Assembly (NCBI RefSeq): GCF_000427295.1
Contig: NZ_ATNM01000142.1
Span: forward strand, 1 to 64,000
Source: Cyclobacterium qasimii M12-11B
GTDB lineage: Bacteria; Bacteroidota; Bacteroidia; Cytophagales; Cyclobacteriaceae
Direction of reading: 5' to 3'
DNA length: 64,000 nt
Below the pieces are notes generated by a model. That model saw only the letters and a list, made by a program, of their open reading frames with translations, was not told the DNA's origin and did no database searches. Shown in pieces: positions 19,849 through 29,965 of this stretch. Made by a program: the position numbers and the translations under genes. Every line of letters starts with the position of its first letter. Position 1 is the stretch's first letter.

Positions 19849-20303
19849 TGATTTCACTTAATTCGAGAGTCAAAAGCAACTTTTACAGATTGGTTTTCAT
19901 TTTAAGGGTTTAATAGTTCTATGCTTTCCTGTAATATTGGTTTCAATATTATACCTAACCTAGGGGGTACAGGGAGAAAATAAAAACTAAATTGAATTTG
20001 GTCAAAACTGCTATTTGTACTGCCCTCCAAGAATGTTTAAGATTAAGTGTGGACTATTAAATTGGCTTTGGATAAACAAATTCCAAGAATTCCTGTCACT
20101 TTATCTTACAATCCCTTAATTTTGTCAGAGAATGGGGCGTTTTTGTTGCGCTACAAGCCAATAAAAGTAATCCTACATGCGCCGATTCTCGTAGAAGGAT
20201 GTAGGCCTAAAGTACTAAAATAGATTAAGTGCCAATGTTTCAGTGTTATACAAGGGCAACTTGACAAAGACAATAATTCATTAGTGAATAAAAAAGACAT
20301 TTC
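19849..20303. other. Intergenic region before gatC, nothing firm seen
   Basis: About 450 AT-rich bases. CCTACAT (20172-20178) and ATGTAGG (20199-20205) could form a seven-bp stem around 20 bases. No ORF, RNA gene or convincing -7 box was found. Confidence 0.4.
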
Positions 20304-20591
20304 ATGAAACTAGATATCAATTCCCTTAAAAAAATTGCTCACCTGGCCAGGCTTGAGTTTGACGAAAACGGCGCGAAAAAAATGACGGCTGATATGACTC
20401 AAATCTTGGACTGGGTAGAAAAACTAAATGAGGTGGATACCAGCAATGTGGAGCCCTTGATTACCATGTCTTCTGAAGAAAACATCATGAGACAAGACGA
20501 AGTTGGGGCGCATCTAGATCACGAAAAAGGCTTGAAGAATGCTCCTCAAAGAGATTCTGATTATTTCCGCGTTCCAAAAGTTATGGAGTAA
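20304..20591 (+). CDS. gatC: Asp/Glu-tRNA(Asn/Gln) amidotransferase subunit C
   Basis: 95 residues, typical of GatC (KKIAHLARLEFDE, LDWVEKLNEVDTSNVEP). It stabilises the GatAB amidotransferase that converts Glu-tRNA(Gln) or Asp-tRNA(Asn). gatA and gatB are not in the window. The stop codon overlaps the next ATG (TAATG), suggesting translational coupling to the large membrane protein. Confidence 0.95.
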   Translation: MKLDINSLKKIAHLARLEFDENGAKKMTADMTQILDWVEKLNEVDTSNVEPLITMSSEENIMRQDEVGAHLDHEKGLKNAPQRDSDYFRVPKVME

Positions 20592-23368
20592 TGCGCTGGT
20601 CAATTTGGCAGCGCTCATTTTTTTTTATCTTTCTGGTTGTACTTATTTGTTCCGGGGCTGGACTGCTTTGGATAGTCATATCGGGGAGTTCTTTTCAGTC
20701 GATTGAACTTTTAACCCTCTCTGAAGGGGTGAATGTTCCATTGGGTAAATTCTTGTCGGCCTCTGGGTTTCTTGATTTGGAAGTGCAAAATTTCCTTCTC
20801 TTTGATCAATTCCTTGCTGTGCCACCAATCACTTATCCGGCCCTAACCCAAGTGATGGGGATTAGTGTATGGGCACTTTTGTTATTTTTTATTGTATTAA
20901 TAACATTGCTGAAACGACAGGCTTTTTTGATTGGAGCAGGCTTGTTGATACTGTTGTTAAGCATTAGTGGGGTGAATAGCTTGAATATTGGTGGAGTAGG
21001 TACCAATTATGCCATGGCCATTTGTTTGCTTTTTCTTTTGGCTCCTGCAGCTATTGTTCGCCTCTTCTTTAATTACCTGTCATTAAGATTCAGGATGACT
21101 TTGATTATAGGAATGGGTATTCTGGGCTTAGCCGTATTGATTTACTTTGCTCAAGCACCTTCTCCAACTTATTTGTTTTCTGAAAATATATTTTTGATGG
21201 CCCTGGTTATGGCCAGCGGTTTTATCCTTTATACGGGGCACGCTTTCGTTTCAGGTACTTATTTGGTTTTGTCCAAGCTGAACCGGGATATTGGCATCAA
21301 AATCGGCTGGCACTTTGCCATTATTTCAACTTTGTTTTTGGGATTGATGGCCTTGGTTTTTCTGGAAGCTACCGGTGATTGGATCATGTGGCCATTGCCA
21401 CCTTTCCAGATTTTACTCGTTTTGATTGGTGTAATTGGCTTTTTGGATATACACTTTAAAATAAAATATTATCACCAGACTTTTAGCGAAGCCTGGATAG
21501 GTAAAGCCTTTTATTTAGGTGGCTTTGCTATCAGTTTACTGGTTCTTTTTAAAGCTGAACTATCTGGTAATACGCCCATGGTGGATTTTTTGCACCATGT
21601 GTTTGCTTATAGCCAGTTGGGATTTGGTCTGCTGTTTGCACTGTACATCTGGGTAAATTTCTCGGCCATCATAAATAGTGGAAATGCCATTGAAAAGATA
21701 ATGTACAATCCTCCCTTTTTCCCTTATTTCCACATGAGGCTAGGAGGGACTATTGCCGTGTTGATTCTTATGGTTTATGCGCAAGGGATAATAGCTATAC
21801 AGTTCAGTACCTCGTCTACACAACTGTCGGCGGATTATTATTATACAACCAAAAGGCCTGTAGAGGCATCCGTTCTTTACGAAAATGCTTTCGATAGGTA
21901 CCGGGCAAATGACAAAGCACTTTACGCAGTGAGCAATATCTACCTGGAGCAGAATCAACCCACTTTGGCCCTGAAAACATTGGAGCGAAGTTTTGAACAA
22001 AACCCACAGGTAACTGATATTTTGCTATTGAGTTGGTTGTTAGAAAAGTGGTCCAGGTCCAATGAATCAGTTTTTTACCTGGAAGAAGGGTTGAAATATT
22101 ATCCTGAGAATCCCTACTTAGCCAATAACCTGGCCCTGATCTACCATAGAATGAATCTTCCGAAAGAGGCCTTAACTACGTTGGATAAAATGGATGGGTT
22201 TAAGGAGGTGAGAATTCTTAATGCCACAGGAGTAATGATCGCCCATGAGGTGCCTTTGAAGGATGAAAATAACCTGGCACAAGGGCTGAAGAATAAAATC
22301 AATCTTTTGGCAGCGGATAATAAGGGGTTAGCTACCACGCATTTCGATATTGATCCAAATAGTGAGGATCTTGAAAATGATGTGATAGGAAGATCATTGA
22401 TAAGAAATTACCTAACGAATAGTCGTGAAGGCACTTCTGGATTTGACTTTGGAGCTCAAATCGATTCAATGTTAATGAATGAAGATCTCCCACTTTCTAT
22501 AGAACAAAATTTAAAAGAATCTGGCCTGATTTTTAAATATAAAACAGGAGACATTAAGCTATTACTAGAACACTTAAACGGAATGGCTTTTAGGTTTAGT
22601 CAGGATGCAGGTTTTTACCATGCTTTTGCTGGTTGGGTGCTTTCTGAACAGGGAGATTTTGAAAAAGCAGCGATTGAATGGAAGCAGGCAAGCTTTAAGG
22701 ACTATTCTATGTTTACTCCATCTCATTTACCGTATTTGTATTTCGGGAAAATGGAAGAGGAAGCAGTATTTATTTCTGGGACCCAAAAAGTGAATTTTCC
22801 AGATTGGATGAAATTTGATAGTTCAGGGGAGTTATTGTCCAATGATACTGTACAGCTCTATAAAACCTTGGCGACTTTGCCTGGCATGCTTGGGAAAGAA
22901 CTACTCCCTTCCTTGGATTCCCTAGAAAACAATGTAAATAAAGGCATTCTTGCCAAAGAAATTTTACAGAAAAAATCACATTGGCTAAGTGAAGAGGAGA
23001 TTAAAAGCATGCTTATGCTGGTTGAAAATTACGAAAAAGCCACTGGACAGAATTTTTATTTGGAAAATTTTCTCCAAGCTGTGAAATTGGGAAGTGATGA
23101 AGCTACTGAAAAGAATGAAGGAGAAGGCCTTAACCCTTACTTAACTCCTTTGGTTTTGGCAAAGGTTAATCAATTGAAGGATGATGAGAAGCGGTACGAA
23201 ATGCTACAAGGAGCCTGTCAATTTAATAAGGATCCAATATTGTGGGTAACGTTAGTGAGATATTGTCGTATAATTGGATTAGATCAATATGCAAGTGCTA
23301 ATCTAAGGCTTATGGGTGAATGGATTAGTCAAGATGACTTGACTGAATTACAGCTGAAATTCCTATAA
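20591..23368 (+). CDS. Large multi-pass membrane protein with TPR repeats
   Basis: 925 residues. About ten hydrophobic segments fill residues 10-410, then a soluble half starts with TPR-like repeats (YRANDKALYAVSNIYLEQN, NPYLANNLALIYHRM). The ATG shares a base with the gatC stop. I do not recognise a named family; the layout (polytopic N-terminus plus TPR C-terminus) suggests an envelope assembly or scaffolding role, which is inference. A LolD-like ATPase follows after 78 bases, but the protein lacks the FtsX/MacB permease pattern, so it is not an obvious transport partner. Confidence 0.75.
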   Translation: MRWSIWQRSFFFIFLVVLICSGAGLLWIVISGSSFQSIELLTLSEGVNVPLGKFLSASGFLDLEVQNFLLFDQFLAVPPITYPALTQVMGISVWALLLFFIVLITLLKRQAFLIGAGLLILLLSISGVNSLNIGGVGTNYAMAICLLFLLAPAAIVRLFFNYLSLRFRMTLIIGMGILGLAVLIYFAQAPSPTYLFSENIFLMALVMASGFILYTGHAFVSGTYLVLSKLNRDIGIKIGWHFAIISTLFLGLMALVFLEATGDWIMWPLPPFQILLVLIGVIGFLDIHFKIKYYHQTFSEAWIGKAFYLGGFAISLLVLFKAELSGNTPMVDFLHHVFAYSQLGFGLLFALYIWVNFSAIINSGNAIEKIMYNPPFFPYFHMRLGGTIAVLILMVYAQGIIAIQFSTSSTQLSADYYYTTKRPVEASVLYENAFDRYRANDKALYAVSNIYLEQNQPTLALKTLERSFEQNPQVTDILLLSWLLEKWSRSNESVFYLEEGLKYYPENPYLANNLALIYHRMNLPKEALTTLDKMDGFKEVRILNATGVMIAHEVPLKDENNLAQGLKNKINLLAADNKGLATTHFDIDPNSEDLENDVIGRSLIRNYLTNSREGTSGFDFGAQIDSMLMNEDLPLSIEQNLKESGLIFKYKTGDIKLLLEHLNGMAFRFSQDAGFYHAFAGWVLSEQGDFEKAAIEWKQASFKDYSMFTPSHLPYLYFGKMEEEAVFISGTQKVNFPDWMKFDSSGELLSNDTVQLYKTLATLPGMLGKELLPSLDSLENNVNKGILAKEILQKKSHWLSEEEIKSMLMLVENYEKATGQNFYLENFLQAVKLGSDEATEKNEGEGLNPYLTPLVLAKVNQLKDDEKRYEMLQGACQFNKDPILWVTLVRYCRIIGLDQYASANLRLMGEWISQDDLTELQLKFL

Positions 23369-23446
23369 ACCCTTTGGTATAATTTAACAAGCTGAATTCC
23401 TGTTTTTGAGCAATATACCCTATCTTCACATTTTAAATCCCAATCT

Positions 23447-24163
23447 ATGCCAGAAATAATCAGAACCAAGGAAATACGTAAAGTTTACAGAATGGGGACT
23501 GAGGAAGTGCAAGCACTGAAATCGGTTAGCATTAAGGTGGATAGAGGTGAGTATGTGGCTTTTATGGGGCCTTCTGGGTCAGGGAAGTCAACTTTGATGA
23601 ATATTATCGGCTGTCTGGATACTCCAAGTGCCGGGCAATACATCTTGAATAGTAAGGATGTAAGTGACATGACTGAAGATGAGTTGGCAGAAATAAGAAA
23701 CAAGGAGATCGGTTTTGTTTTCCAAACTTTCAACTTACTCCCTCGTGCTACTTGTTTAGAAAATGTGGCATTGCCATTGATCTACGCAGGATATAACAAG
23801 GCAGATAGGGAGGAAAAGGCTTTTCTTGCGATAAAAAGTGTTGGCTTGGATGATCGTATTCATCACAAACCCAATGAATTGTCTGGTGGACAAAGGCAAA
23901 GGGTAGCCATAGCCCGTGCTTTGGTAAATGATCCCAGTATCATTTTGGCGGATGAGCCTACGGGAAATTTGGATAGTAAAACTTCCTATGAAATAATGGA
24001 CCTTTTTCATGTATTGCATCAAAAAGGGAATACCATCATTATGGTTACCCATGAGGATGACATTGCCCATTATGCGCATCGGGTGATTCGGCTTAGGGAT
24101 GGACTTGTAGAGTCTGATGAAAGAAATCCGAATCCTACCGTAGTGGATAGAGCAACTGTGTGA
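23447..24163 (+). CDS. ABC transporter ATP-binding protein, LolD/MacB type
   Basis: 238 residues. Walker [10 protein letters not shown], signature [10 protein letters not shown], Walker [10 protein letters not shown] and the H-loop VTHEDD are all present. The segment [25 protein letters not shown] is characteristic of the LolD/MacB/FtsE-like group, which powers lipoprotein release or peptide export together with an FtsX-like permease. No such permease gene is in the window, so the partner must be encoded elsewhere. Confidence 0.9.
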   Translation: MPEIIRTKEIRKVYRMGTEEVQALKSVSIKVDRGEYVAFMGPSGSGKSTLMNIIGCLDTPSAGQYILNSKDVSDMTEDELAEIRNKEIGFVFQTFNLLPRATCLENVALPLIYAGYNKADREEKAFLAIKSVGLDDRIHHKPNELSGGQRQRVAIARALVNDPSIILADEPTGNLDSKTSYEIMDLFHVLHQKGNTIIMVTHEDDIAHYAHRVIRLRDGLVESDERNPNPTVVDRATV

Positions 24164-24178
24164 ACCAAATTAGATTAA

Positions 24179-24727
24179 ATGAAAATTTATACCAAAACGG
24201 GAGATAAAGGCAATACATCTCTTTTTGGAGGGACAAGAGTTAAAAAATCGCATTTAAGGATTGATGCCTATGGCACCATCGATGAATTGAATGCAAATAT
24301 TGGATTATTGAGAGATCAGGTTTCTAGCAAAACCATTTCAGAGATACTTTATAAAGTTCAGGATAGACTTTTTGTTATTGGTGCTATTTTGGCCTGTGAT
24401 CCTGAAAAGAAGGCGGTAAAGCTTCCTGATATAAAAGGGGAGGATGTTTTTTTTCTAGAATCGAAGATTGATGAAATGGAAGGAAACCTTTCTGCCTTAA
24501 AAAATTTTATTATCCCTGGGGGACATCCAGTGGTTTCTTCGGCACACATTGCGCGTACAGTATGTAGAAGGGCCGAAAGATCAATGGTTTTGTTATCAGA
24601 TAGTTCTCCGGTGGATGAAATATTGTTGGAATATATTAATCGGCTTTCAGATTTTCTGTTCGTTTTAGGAAGACAATTGGCAAAGGAATTAAATGTAAAT
24701 GAAATCACCTGGCATCCAGGTGAGTAA
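24179..24727 (+). CDS. Cob(I)yrinic acid a,c-diamide adenosyltransferase, PduO type
   Basis: 182 residues. Transfers an adenosyl group from ATP to cob(I)alamin. The ATP-binding N-terminus (MKIYTKTGDKGNTSLFGG), the DAYGTIDELNANIG segment and the catalytic-site arginines in RTVCRRAERS are visible. It lies 15 bases after the ATPase gene and six bases before ilvE. No other cobalamin gene is in the window, so it is probably used with imported corrinoid. Confidence 0.93.
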   Translation: MKIYTKTGDKGNTSLFGGTRVKKSHLRIDAYGTIDELNANIGLLRDQVSSKTISEILYKVQDRLFVIGAILACDPEKKAVKLPDIKGEDVFFLESKIDEMEGNLSALKNFIIPGGHPVVSSAHIARTVCRRAERSMVLLSDSSPVDEILLEYINRLSDFLFVLGRQLAKELNVNEITWHPGE

Positions 24728-24733
24728 GTAGAT

Positions 24734-25801
24734 ATGGATAAGACATTAAATATAACTGTAACTAAGGCTTCAACATCAAAACTGGCAACTACTAATTTCG
24801 ATGAACTTGCTTTTGGACAGACTATTAGTGACCACATGTTTGTGGCAGATTACATAGATGGAGAATGGCAAAACCCGATGGTAGTGCCCTATGCACCGCT
24901 TCAGCTTAACCCTGCGAATGCAACCTTGCATTATGGGCAATCGGTTTTTGAAGGATTGAAAGCCTATAGGAATGAAGATGGCGAGATTTTGGTTTTCAGA
25001 GGTGATGCAAATCAGCAAAGACTTAATGAATCTGCTAAAAGAATGTGTATTCCCGAAGTTCCAAAGGAATTTTTCATGGAGGGAATGCGAGAATTGTTAA
25101 AGGTAGATCGAGAATGGGTCCCCGAGCAGGCAGGATGCTCTCTCTATCTAAGACCATTTGTGTTTGCAGCGGATGATTACCTAGGGATTAGACCTTCAAA
25201 AAAATACAAGTTTATGATTTTGGCTTCTCCAGTAGGGAAGTATTACGCTAAACCTGTAGCGGTAAAAGTGGAGACCAGGTTTGCAAGAGCTATAGAAGGA
25301 GGTACTGGTGCTGCCAAAGCTGCTGGGAATTATGCTGGCTCGCTCTATCCTGCACTTAAAGCTCAAAAAGACGGTTACGATCAATTGTTGTGGACGGACG
25401 GTAAGTCTCATCAGTATATCGAAGAGAGTGGTACCATGAACGTGATGTTCGTTATAGATGGAGTTTTGATAACGGCGCCTACTACCACAGGAACTATCCT
25501 CAAAGGAATAACCAGAGACAGTATTCTGACCCTGGCCAAAGAGATGGGAATGCCTGTAGAAGAACGGTTTTTAACGGTAATAGAACTCGAAGAAGCACTT
25601 AATTCCGGGAAATTGGAAGAAGCTTTCGGTACTGGTACTGCAGCTACTGTAGCCTTTATCAGGTTGATAAATATACATGGCAAGGACTATGATTTACCAG
25701 ATGTTTCACCCAATGCGTTTTCTGTCCAGATTTTGGAAGCCCTGGACAATATCAAATATGGAAAAGTTCCAGACAAATACAACTGGATAATGAAGTATTA
25801 A
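24734..25801 (+). CDS. ilvE: Branched-chain amino acid aminotransferase
   Basis: 355 residues, fold-type IV PLP enzyme that transaminates Leu, Ile and Val. Markers are YGQSVFEGLKAYR, the PLP-lysine region GNYAGSLYPALKAQKDGYDQ (Lys in the AQKDGYD segment), the ESGTMNVMFV segment, TTTGTILKGITRDS and FGTGTAATV. Full length for the class II (about 355-residue) BCAT group. Six bases follow the PduO gene, so it is probably cotranscribed. Confidence 0.93.
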   Translation: MDKTLNITVTKASTSKLATTNFDELAFGQTISDHMFVADYIDGEWQNPMVVPYAPLQLNPANATLHYGQSVFEGLKAYRNEDGEILVFRGDANQQRLNESAKRMCIPEVPKEFFMEGMRELLKVDREWVPEQAGCSLYLRPFVFAADDYLGIRPSKKYKFMILASPVGKYYAKPVAVKVETRFARAIEGGTGAAKAAGNYAGSLYPALKAQKDGYDQLLWTDGKSHQYIEESGTMNVMFVIDGVLITAPTTTGTILKGITRDSILTLAKEMGMPVEERFLTVIELEEALNSGKLEEAFGTGTAATVAFIRLINIHGKDYDLPDVSPNAFSVQILEALDNIKYGKVPDKYNWIMKY

Positions 25802-25843
25802 GAAATTTCAACCTTTAATCGGTTTTTGATTTTCAATTAGCTT

Positions 25844-26359
25844 ATGCGCGTACTTACCAGGGTTTTTGTCCTAATTGGGTTGTTTTGTCTGGTTCAGGGT
25901 AATTTATACGCCCAGAATTATTTGGCCCTGCAAAAAGGCGCCAATCAAAAATCACGCATCACCTATGAAGTGGGGGATGCTTTTATCTATTTGCAAGAAG
26001 GCAATGATTACTACATTCAGGACGTAATTGTTGAAATTGAAAAAGATTACATCGCATTGAAGGAAAATGTCCTGAGCTTGAAGCAAATCCAGGCCATAGA
26101 CATTAGATATAAAGATGAGAGAAATCAAACCTTAAATAATTTAACGCTGCTTCCTATTGCAGGGGGTACTTTATTGCTGCTTGCAGGCGGAATAAATAGC
26201 CTGGCTGAGGATGGGGCTATCCATTACAGTACTGGTGTTTGGGTAACTTCCGCAGCATTGATAGGCGCCGGGATTTTAATTAAATCCTTAAGGTACAAGA
26301 AATTCAAAGTAGGAGGGAAGAGAAAACTAATGGTAATCACTGATGTGAAGTTAGAGTAA
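25844..26359 (+). CDS. Small exported protein of unknown function
   Basis: 171 residues. A signal peptide (MRVLTRVFVLIGLFCLVQGNLYAQ) precedes a beta-rich region, two hydrophobic segments (about 102-118 and 131-148) and a basic end. The second half could place it in a membrane. No family recognised. It follows ilvE by 42 bases. Confidence 0.6.
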   Translation: MRVLTRVFVLIGLFCLVQGNLYAQNYLALQKGANQKSRITYEVGDAFIYLQEGNDYYIQDVIVEIEKDYIALKENVLSLKQIQAIDIRYKDERNQTLNNLTLLPIAGGTLLLLAGGINSLAEDGAIHYSTGVWVTSAALIGAGILIKSLRYKKFKVGGKRKLMVITDVKLE

Positions 26360-26652
26360 AGAAAAGGGTAATGGTGTGTTTTTGCTTTTAAAGATAACCC
26401 GCTCACGGTATTGAATAGTTGCTTAAACATTGACTCCCAGGAGACTTGTTTAGGTTTTTTTGCCCTAAGAAAGTCTATTAATTTTACAATTTGTTCGTTA
26501 GAAAAAGTTTGTGAAGTTGGTCCCCTATTCAATTTGCTGATTCTCTAAGGATTGTACCTTCTACATTTATTACTATAGCATAATCCACGTTTAAATTGGT
26601 TATTGAGTAGTAATTAAGCAAATTTGCATTTTAAATAAATAAATTAAACATT
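26360..26652. other. Intergenic region with a possible gene remnant on the - strand
   Basis: On the - strand, 26532 down to about 26350 encodes a stretch with protein-like composition (FSNEQIVKLIDFLRAKKPKQ, then SWESMFKQLFN) starting at TTG right after a stop codon and running antisense into the end of the upstream gene. I do not recognise it. It may be the start of a decayed gene or chance. CAAATTTGC near 26619 resembles a -7 box for prfB, one base off. Confidence 0.3.
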
Positions 26653-27757
26653 ATGACATCAGATCAATTGAAAGATTTGAAGGCCCGAGTAACGGCCTTG
26701 AGGAGGTATCTTTGACTACGATCGTAAGAAATCAGAAATAGAAGAGTTTGAAGCCATTTCAGCACAGCCAGGTTTCTGGAATGATACTGAAGAGGCGGAA
26801 AAAATGATGAAGCAAATTCAATCCCGTAAGGCTTGGACTTCACAATATGAAACCATCGATACAGGTATTCAGGATTTGGAAGTGCTGATGGAGTTTTACA
26901 ATGCTGGAGAAGTTTCGGCTGAAGAATTGGATGTTGAATTTGACAAGTACCTTAAGCTCGTAGAGGACTTGGAATTGAAAAAGATGCTAAGTGGTGAAGA
27001 GGATCAACTCAGCGCCATGTTGGAGATCAATCCAGGTGCCGGAGGTACTGAAAGCAATGACTGGGCCTCAATACTTCTTCGTATGTATATCATGTGGGGA
27101 GAGAAAAATGGCTATAAAGTTAGAGAGGTAGATCTTCAAGAAGGTGAAGTTGCAGGAATTAAGTCTGCTACTTTAGAGTTTGAAGGACCACTTGCTTACG
27201 GGTTTTTGAAATCTGAAAGTGGGGTTCATCGATTGGTAAGAATTTCCCCCTTTGATAGTGGGGGTAGACGCCATACTTCTTTTGCCTCTGTTTATACTTA
27301 TCCTGTAGTAGATGATACCATTAATATTGATATAAGCCCTGCGGATATAGAATTGCATACCTCACGTTCTGGCGGAGCAGGTGGGCAAAATGTAAACAAG
27401 GTAGAAACCAAAGTTCAACTAACGCACAAACCTACCGGTATCGTAGTGGTATGCCAAATAGAGCGTTCACAATTAGCGAATAGAGAAAAGGCAATGCAAA
27501 TGTTGAAATCTCGGTTGTATCAACTGGAGATGGAGAAAAGGAATGCCGAAAGAGCCAAGGTGGAATCTGGTAAAATGAGGATAGATTTTGGTTCACAAAT
27601 CAGAAACTATGTGCTGCATCCCTATAAACTAGTGAAAGATGCTCGAACAGCTCATGAAACTTCAGATGTTCAGGCGGTGCTGGATGGCGGACTAAATGAA
27701 TTTATTAAGTCCTACCTTTTGGCCCAAAGCGAAGAGGAAGTAAAAGATAAAGATTAA
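26653..27757 (+). CDS. prfB: Peptide chain release factor 2, with programmed +1 frameshift
   Basis: Recognises UGA and UAA stop codons. The ATG at 26653 opens a 20-codon leader ending in CTT TGA; a +1 shift at 26713 leads to GAC and the main frame, 367 residues in all. The GGQ motif is visible ([14 protein letters not shown]) and the codon-recognition region lies before it ([16 protein letters not shown]). Family knowledge: RF2 levels feed back on reading of this UGA. A terminator follows. Treating 26804 as the start would remove the N-terminal domain. Confidence 0.96.
26701..26716 (+). promoter_or_regulatory. prfB programmed frameshift site
   Basis: AGGAGG (26701-26706) acts as an internal Shine-Dalgarno sequence, followed by TAT, the slippery CTT (26710-26712) and the in-frame stop TGA C (26713-26716). 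This is the textbook RF2 autoregulation element. It is the one clear Shine-Dalgarno motif I noticed in a window otherwise lacking them. Confidence 0.95.
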
Positions 27758-27760
27758 ATA

Positions 27761-27787
27761 AAAGGCCTGAATTTTCAGGCCTTTTTT
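27761..27787. terminator. Bidirectional terminator after prfB
   Basis: AAAGGCCTGA / TCAGGCCTTT with loop ATTT and flanking A and T tracts sits between prfB and the convergent cytochrome/LRR gene. Confidence 0.85.
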
Positions 27788-29927
27788 AATTCAATACGAT
27801 TTCATCTACCATCAGGTAAGCTTTTTTTCCTGATGAACTGTGCCAGGAAGGGAGTTTCTCTAGCGGTTTTGCAATTATTTTGAGGTATTGTACTCCTTTT
27901 TCAGCATAGGGTATTTGGACCTGACGCAGGAAAGAATCATCCTCTTTTTGAAGTGCCTTTGGACGGAAGGACTTTGAAAGTTTCCAGTCCTGGCCGGTGT
28001 TAGGCCTTGTCCAGATCTCTACCTCTTGAGGAGGGAAAAACCTTGACCCTAAATTCTGCCAAAGTGAGATGGCCATGGAGGAAATATCTGTGGGCGCTTC
28101 AAATTCCATCTCTATTTCAAGTGGGTTATTCAGAAACCCTAGCCAATTAAGGTTCCATACATCGGGAATGGCTTTCTTTTTATCAAAGAGGCTTTTTTCA
28201 CCATCTCCCTTATACCTGTCCTCTGGAAGGAATATCATTTCATAAGAAGAAGGGCTGATGGTAGCGCTGATAAATTCAGCTTCTGATACACTGCTGCCTA
28301 TCCAGCCTTCCGCAAATGCCCTGGCTTTGATAGTTACATTCTCTTTTATTTGCAGAGGCTTTTCATAAAGCTTGAAATTACTACTGTCGGGCTCTGTCCC
28401 ATCCAAGGTGTAGTAGATGCTCGTTGTACCAATTGGATGGGTGAGTTTAACTTCAAGCTTGTCTTTGAAAAACGCCTTGTCAAAACGAATTACTGGTGGG
28501 TTTAACATCAGTAAGGTTGACTTTTCCTCCGTTCCTATTTCAATGGTAGTTTGAGGCAAGGCAGTCATTATTTTTTCCAATGATTCTTTAGAGAGACCCG
28601 TATTCCAAAGAAAGAGCTTTTTAACATTCTTAAGTTTAGATAAGGGTTCTACCGCCTCATCTGTTAAATTGCTACCAGAGAGTGAAAGTAAAGAAAGATT
28701 CTCTAAACCAACTAAAGCCTGTAAGCCTTGTCCTTTGATATCAGTAAAATTCAAATAAAGTTTTTCAAGGTTAGGGAATGAACTGAGTGAAGCCAAATCT
28801 TCATCCTTAACAGGCATGTTGTTTAAATTAATTGAAACCGTCTGCACGTTGACTTCGGAAAGCTCAGCCAGGGAGGCAGGATCAAAATTCGCACGACCAA
28901 AATAACTGACAGATAGGGCTGGGGATTCGATTCCCAGAGGTTGTATTTTTCTGTAGAAATTATTGAGGCCTTCTAATTTTTCATTAGAAACAGCATCAAA
29001 TTCATAGACTTTTGGAGCAGCTGCAAATTTCTCAACAGCCAATTTGTAAATGCTACTAGTATCAGAAAGCGCTAAAACCTTTTTATCAGTGATGGCTCCT
29101 GAGCTAATCCAAGCGTCTAAAATTGATATTTCCTCTTCGGTAAGCTGTGGTTTGCCTTCTGGAGGCATATGGTCTTCATTGTCTTCAGGAAGATTTATCC
29201 TATGGGACATCAGGCTATTTTCCAGATCAAAAGGCTCAACGGCCGGTCCTGATTCCCCACCTTTCAATAAGTTTTCAGGGGTGTCCATTCTCAGTTCTCC
29301 TTTTTGTTTGGAGGCTTTATGACAACTGAGGCATTTGTTTTCGATAATGGGATAGATCAGGTGTGGGAAAACTTCTGCTTCTTCCAAACTTACGACCACC
29401 ACATCTTTGTTTTCTATAGGAGCAGTTATGAAATTTTCACCATGGGTAATGGAGGCACCCAAATGACCTGATAAGATGACAATCAATGCCAGGAATGAGG
29501 CAGCTATTTTGATCACCAGGTGTTTTTGACTGTCGATGAAATAGTACAATAAAGAGGATCCCCAGAAGACGCCCAAACCTGTCCACTTGTGCCAGAAAAG
29601 CGCTTCTTTCACATATCCAGTCTCATGAGACAGCAAGAGCCCTGCGATGACTGTGAAACCCGCCGTAAGCGCTCCTATAAGTAAGAGGTCTGTGCCATAA
29701 GTGTGGCTGTCTTCTTTTTTCTTTAGTAATTCCGGAATAGCTACCAATGATATAGCAAAAAGGATGATTACTATAGGGAAGTGAAGCAATAAAGGGTGCA
29801 GCCTGCCGAATACATGGAGCCAGTCAGGGATTAATACTTGGCTTTCTGCCAGCACTAAGAACAATACGAAGACATTCACTGTAAAAAGCACCTGGCCCAG
29901 TATGGCCTTCAATTTGGATGTTAACAT
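27786..29927 (-). CDS. Membrane c-type cytochrome-domain protein with LRR and chitobiase-like domains
   Basis: 713 residues. Five N-terminal membrane helices (about 1-165) include an LHPLLLHFPIV segment typical of DUF2231-like proteins. A planctomycete-type cytochrome c domain has one haem site, CLSCH (about residue 200), and a second signature (DNEDHMPPEGKP). Leucine-rich repeats (about 330-470; NLEKLYLNFTDIKG), a chitobiase/FN3-like domain (YYTLDGTEP, about 500-550) and a beta-rich C-terminus follow. Third gene of the cassette; starts 38 bases after the DUF1501 gene ends. Probably periplasm-facing and membrane-anchored. Function unknown. Confidence 0.82.
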   Translation of the reverse strand: MLTSKLKAILGQVLFTVNVFVLFLVLAESQVLIPDWLHVFGRLHPLLLHFPIVIILFAISLVAIPELLKKKEDSHTYGTDLLLIGALTAGFTVIAGLLLSHETGYVKEALFWHKWTGLGVFWGSSLLYYFIDSQKHLVIKIAASFLALIVILSGHLGASITHGENFITAPIENKDVVVVSLEEAEVFPHLIYPIIENKCLSCHKASKQKGELRMDTPENLLKGGESGPAVEPFDLENSLMSHRINLPEDNEDHMPPEGKPQLTEEEISILDAWISSGAITDKKVLALSDTSSIYKLAVEKFAAAPKVYEFDAVSNEKLEGLNNFYRKIQPLGIESPALSVSYFGRANFDPASLAELSEVNVQTVSINLNNMPVKDEDLASLSSFPNLEKLYLNFTDIKGQGLQALVGLENLSLLSLSGSNLTDEAVEPLSKLKNVKKLFLWNTGLSKESLEKIMTALPQTTIEIGTEEKSTLLMLNPPVIRFDKAFFKDKLEVKLTHPIGTTSIYYTLDGTEPDSSNFKLYEKPLQIKENVTIKARAFAEGWIGSSVSEAEFISATISPSSYEMIFLPEDRYKGDGEKSLFDKKKAIPDVWNLNWLGFLNNPLEIEMEFEAPTDISSMAISLWQNLGSRFFPPQEVEIWTRPNTGQDWKLSKSFRPKALQKEDDSFLRQVQIPYAEKGVQYLKIIAKPLEKLPSWHSSSGKKAYLMVDEIVLN

Positions 29928-29965
29928 AAAAGGGGAAATCGATTTTTTACCAAGGGTTTAAATTG

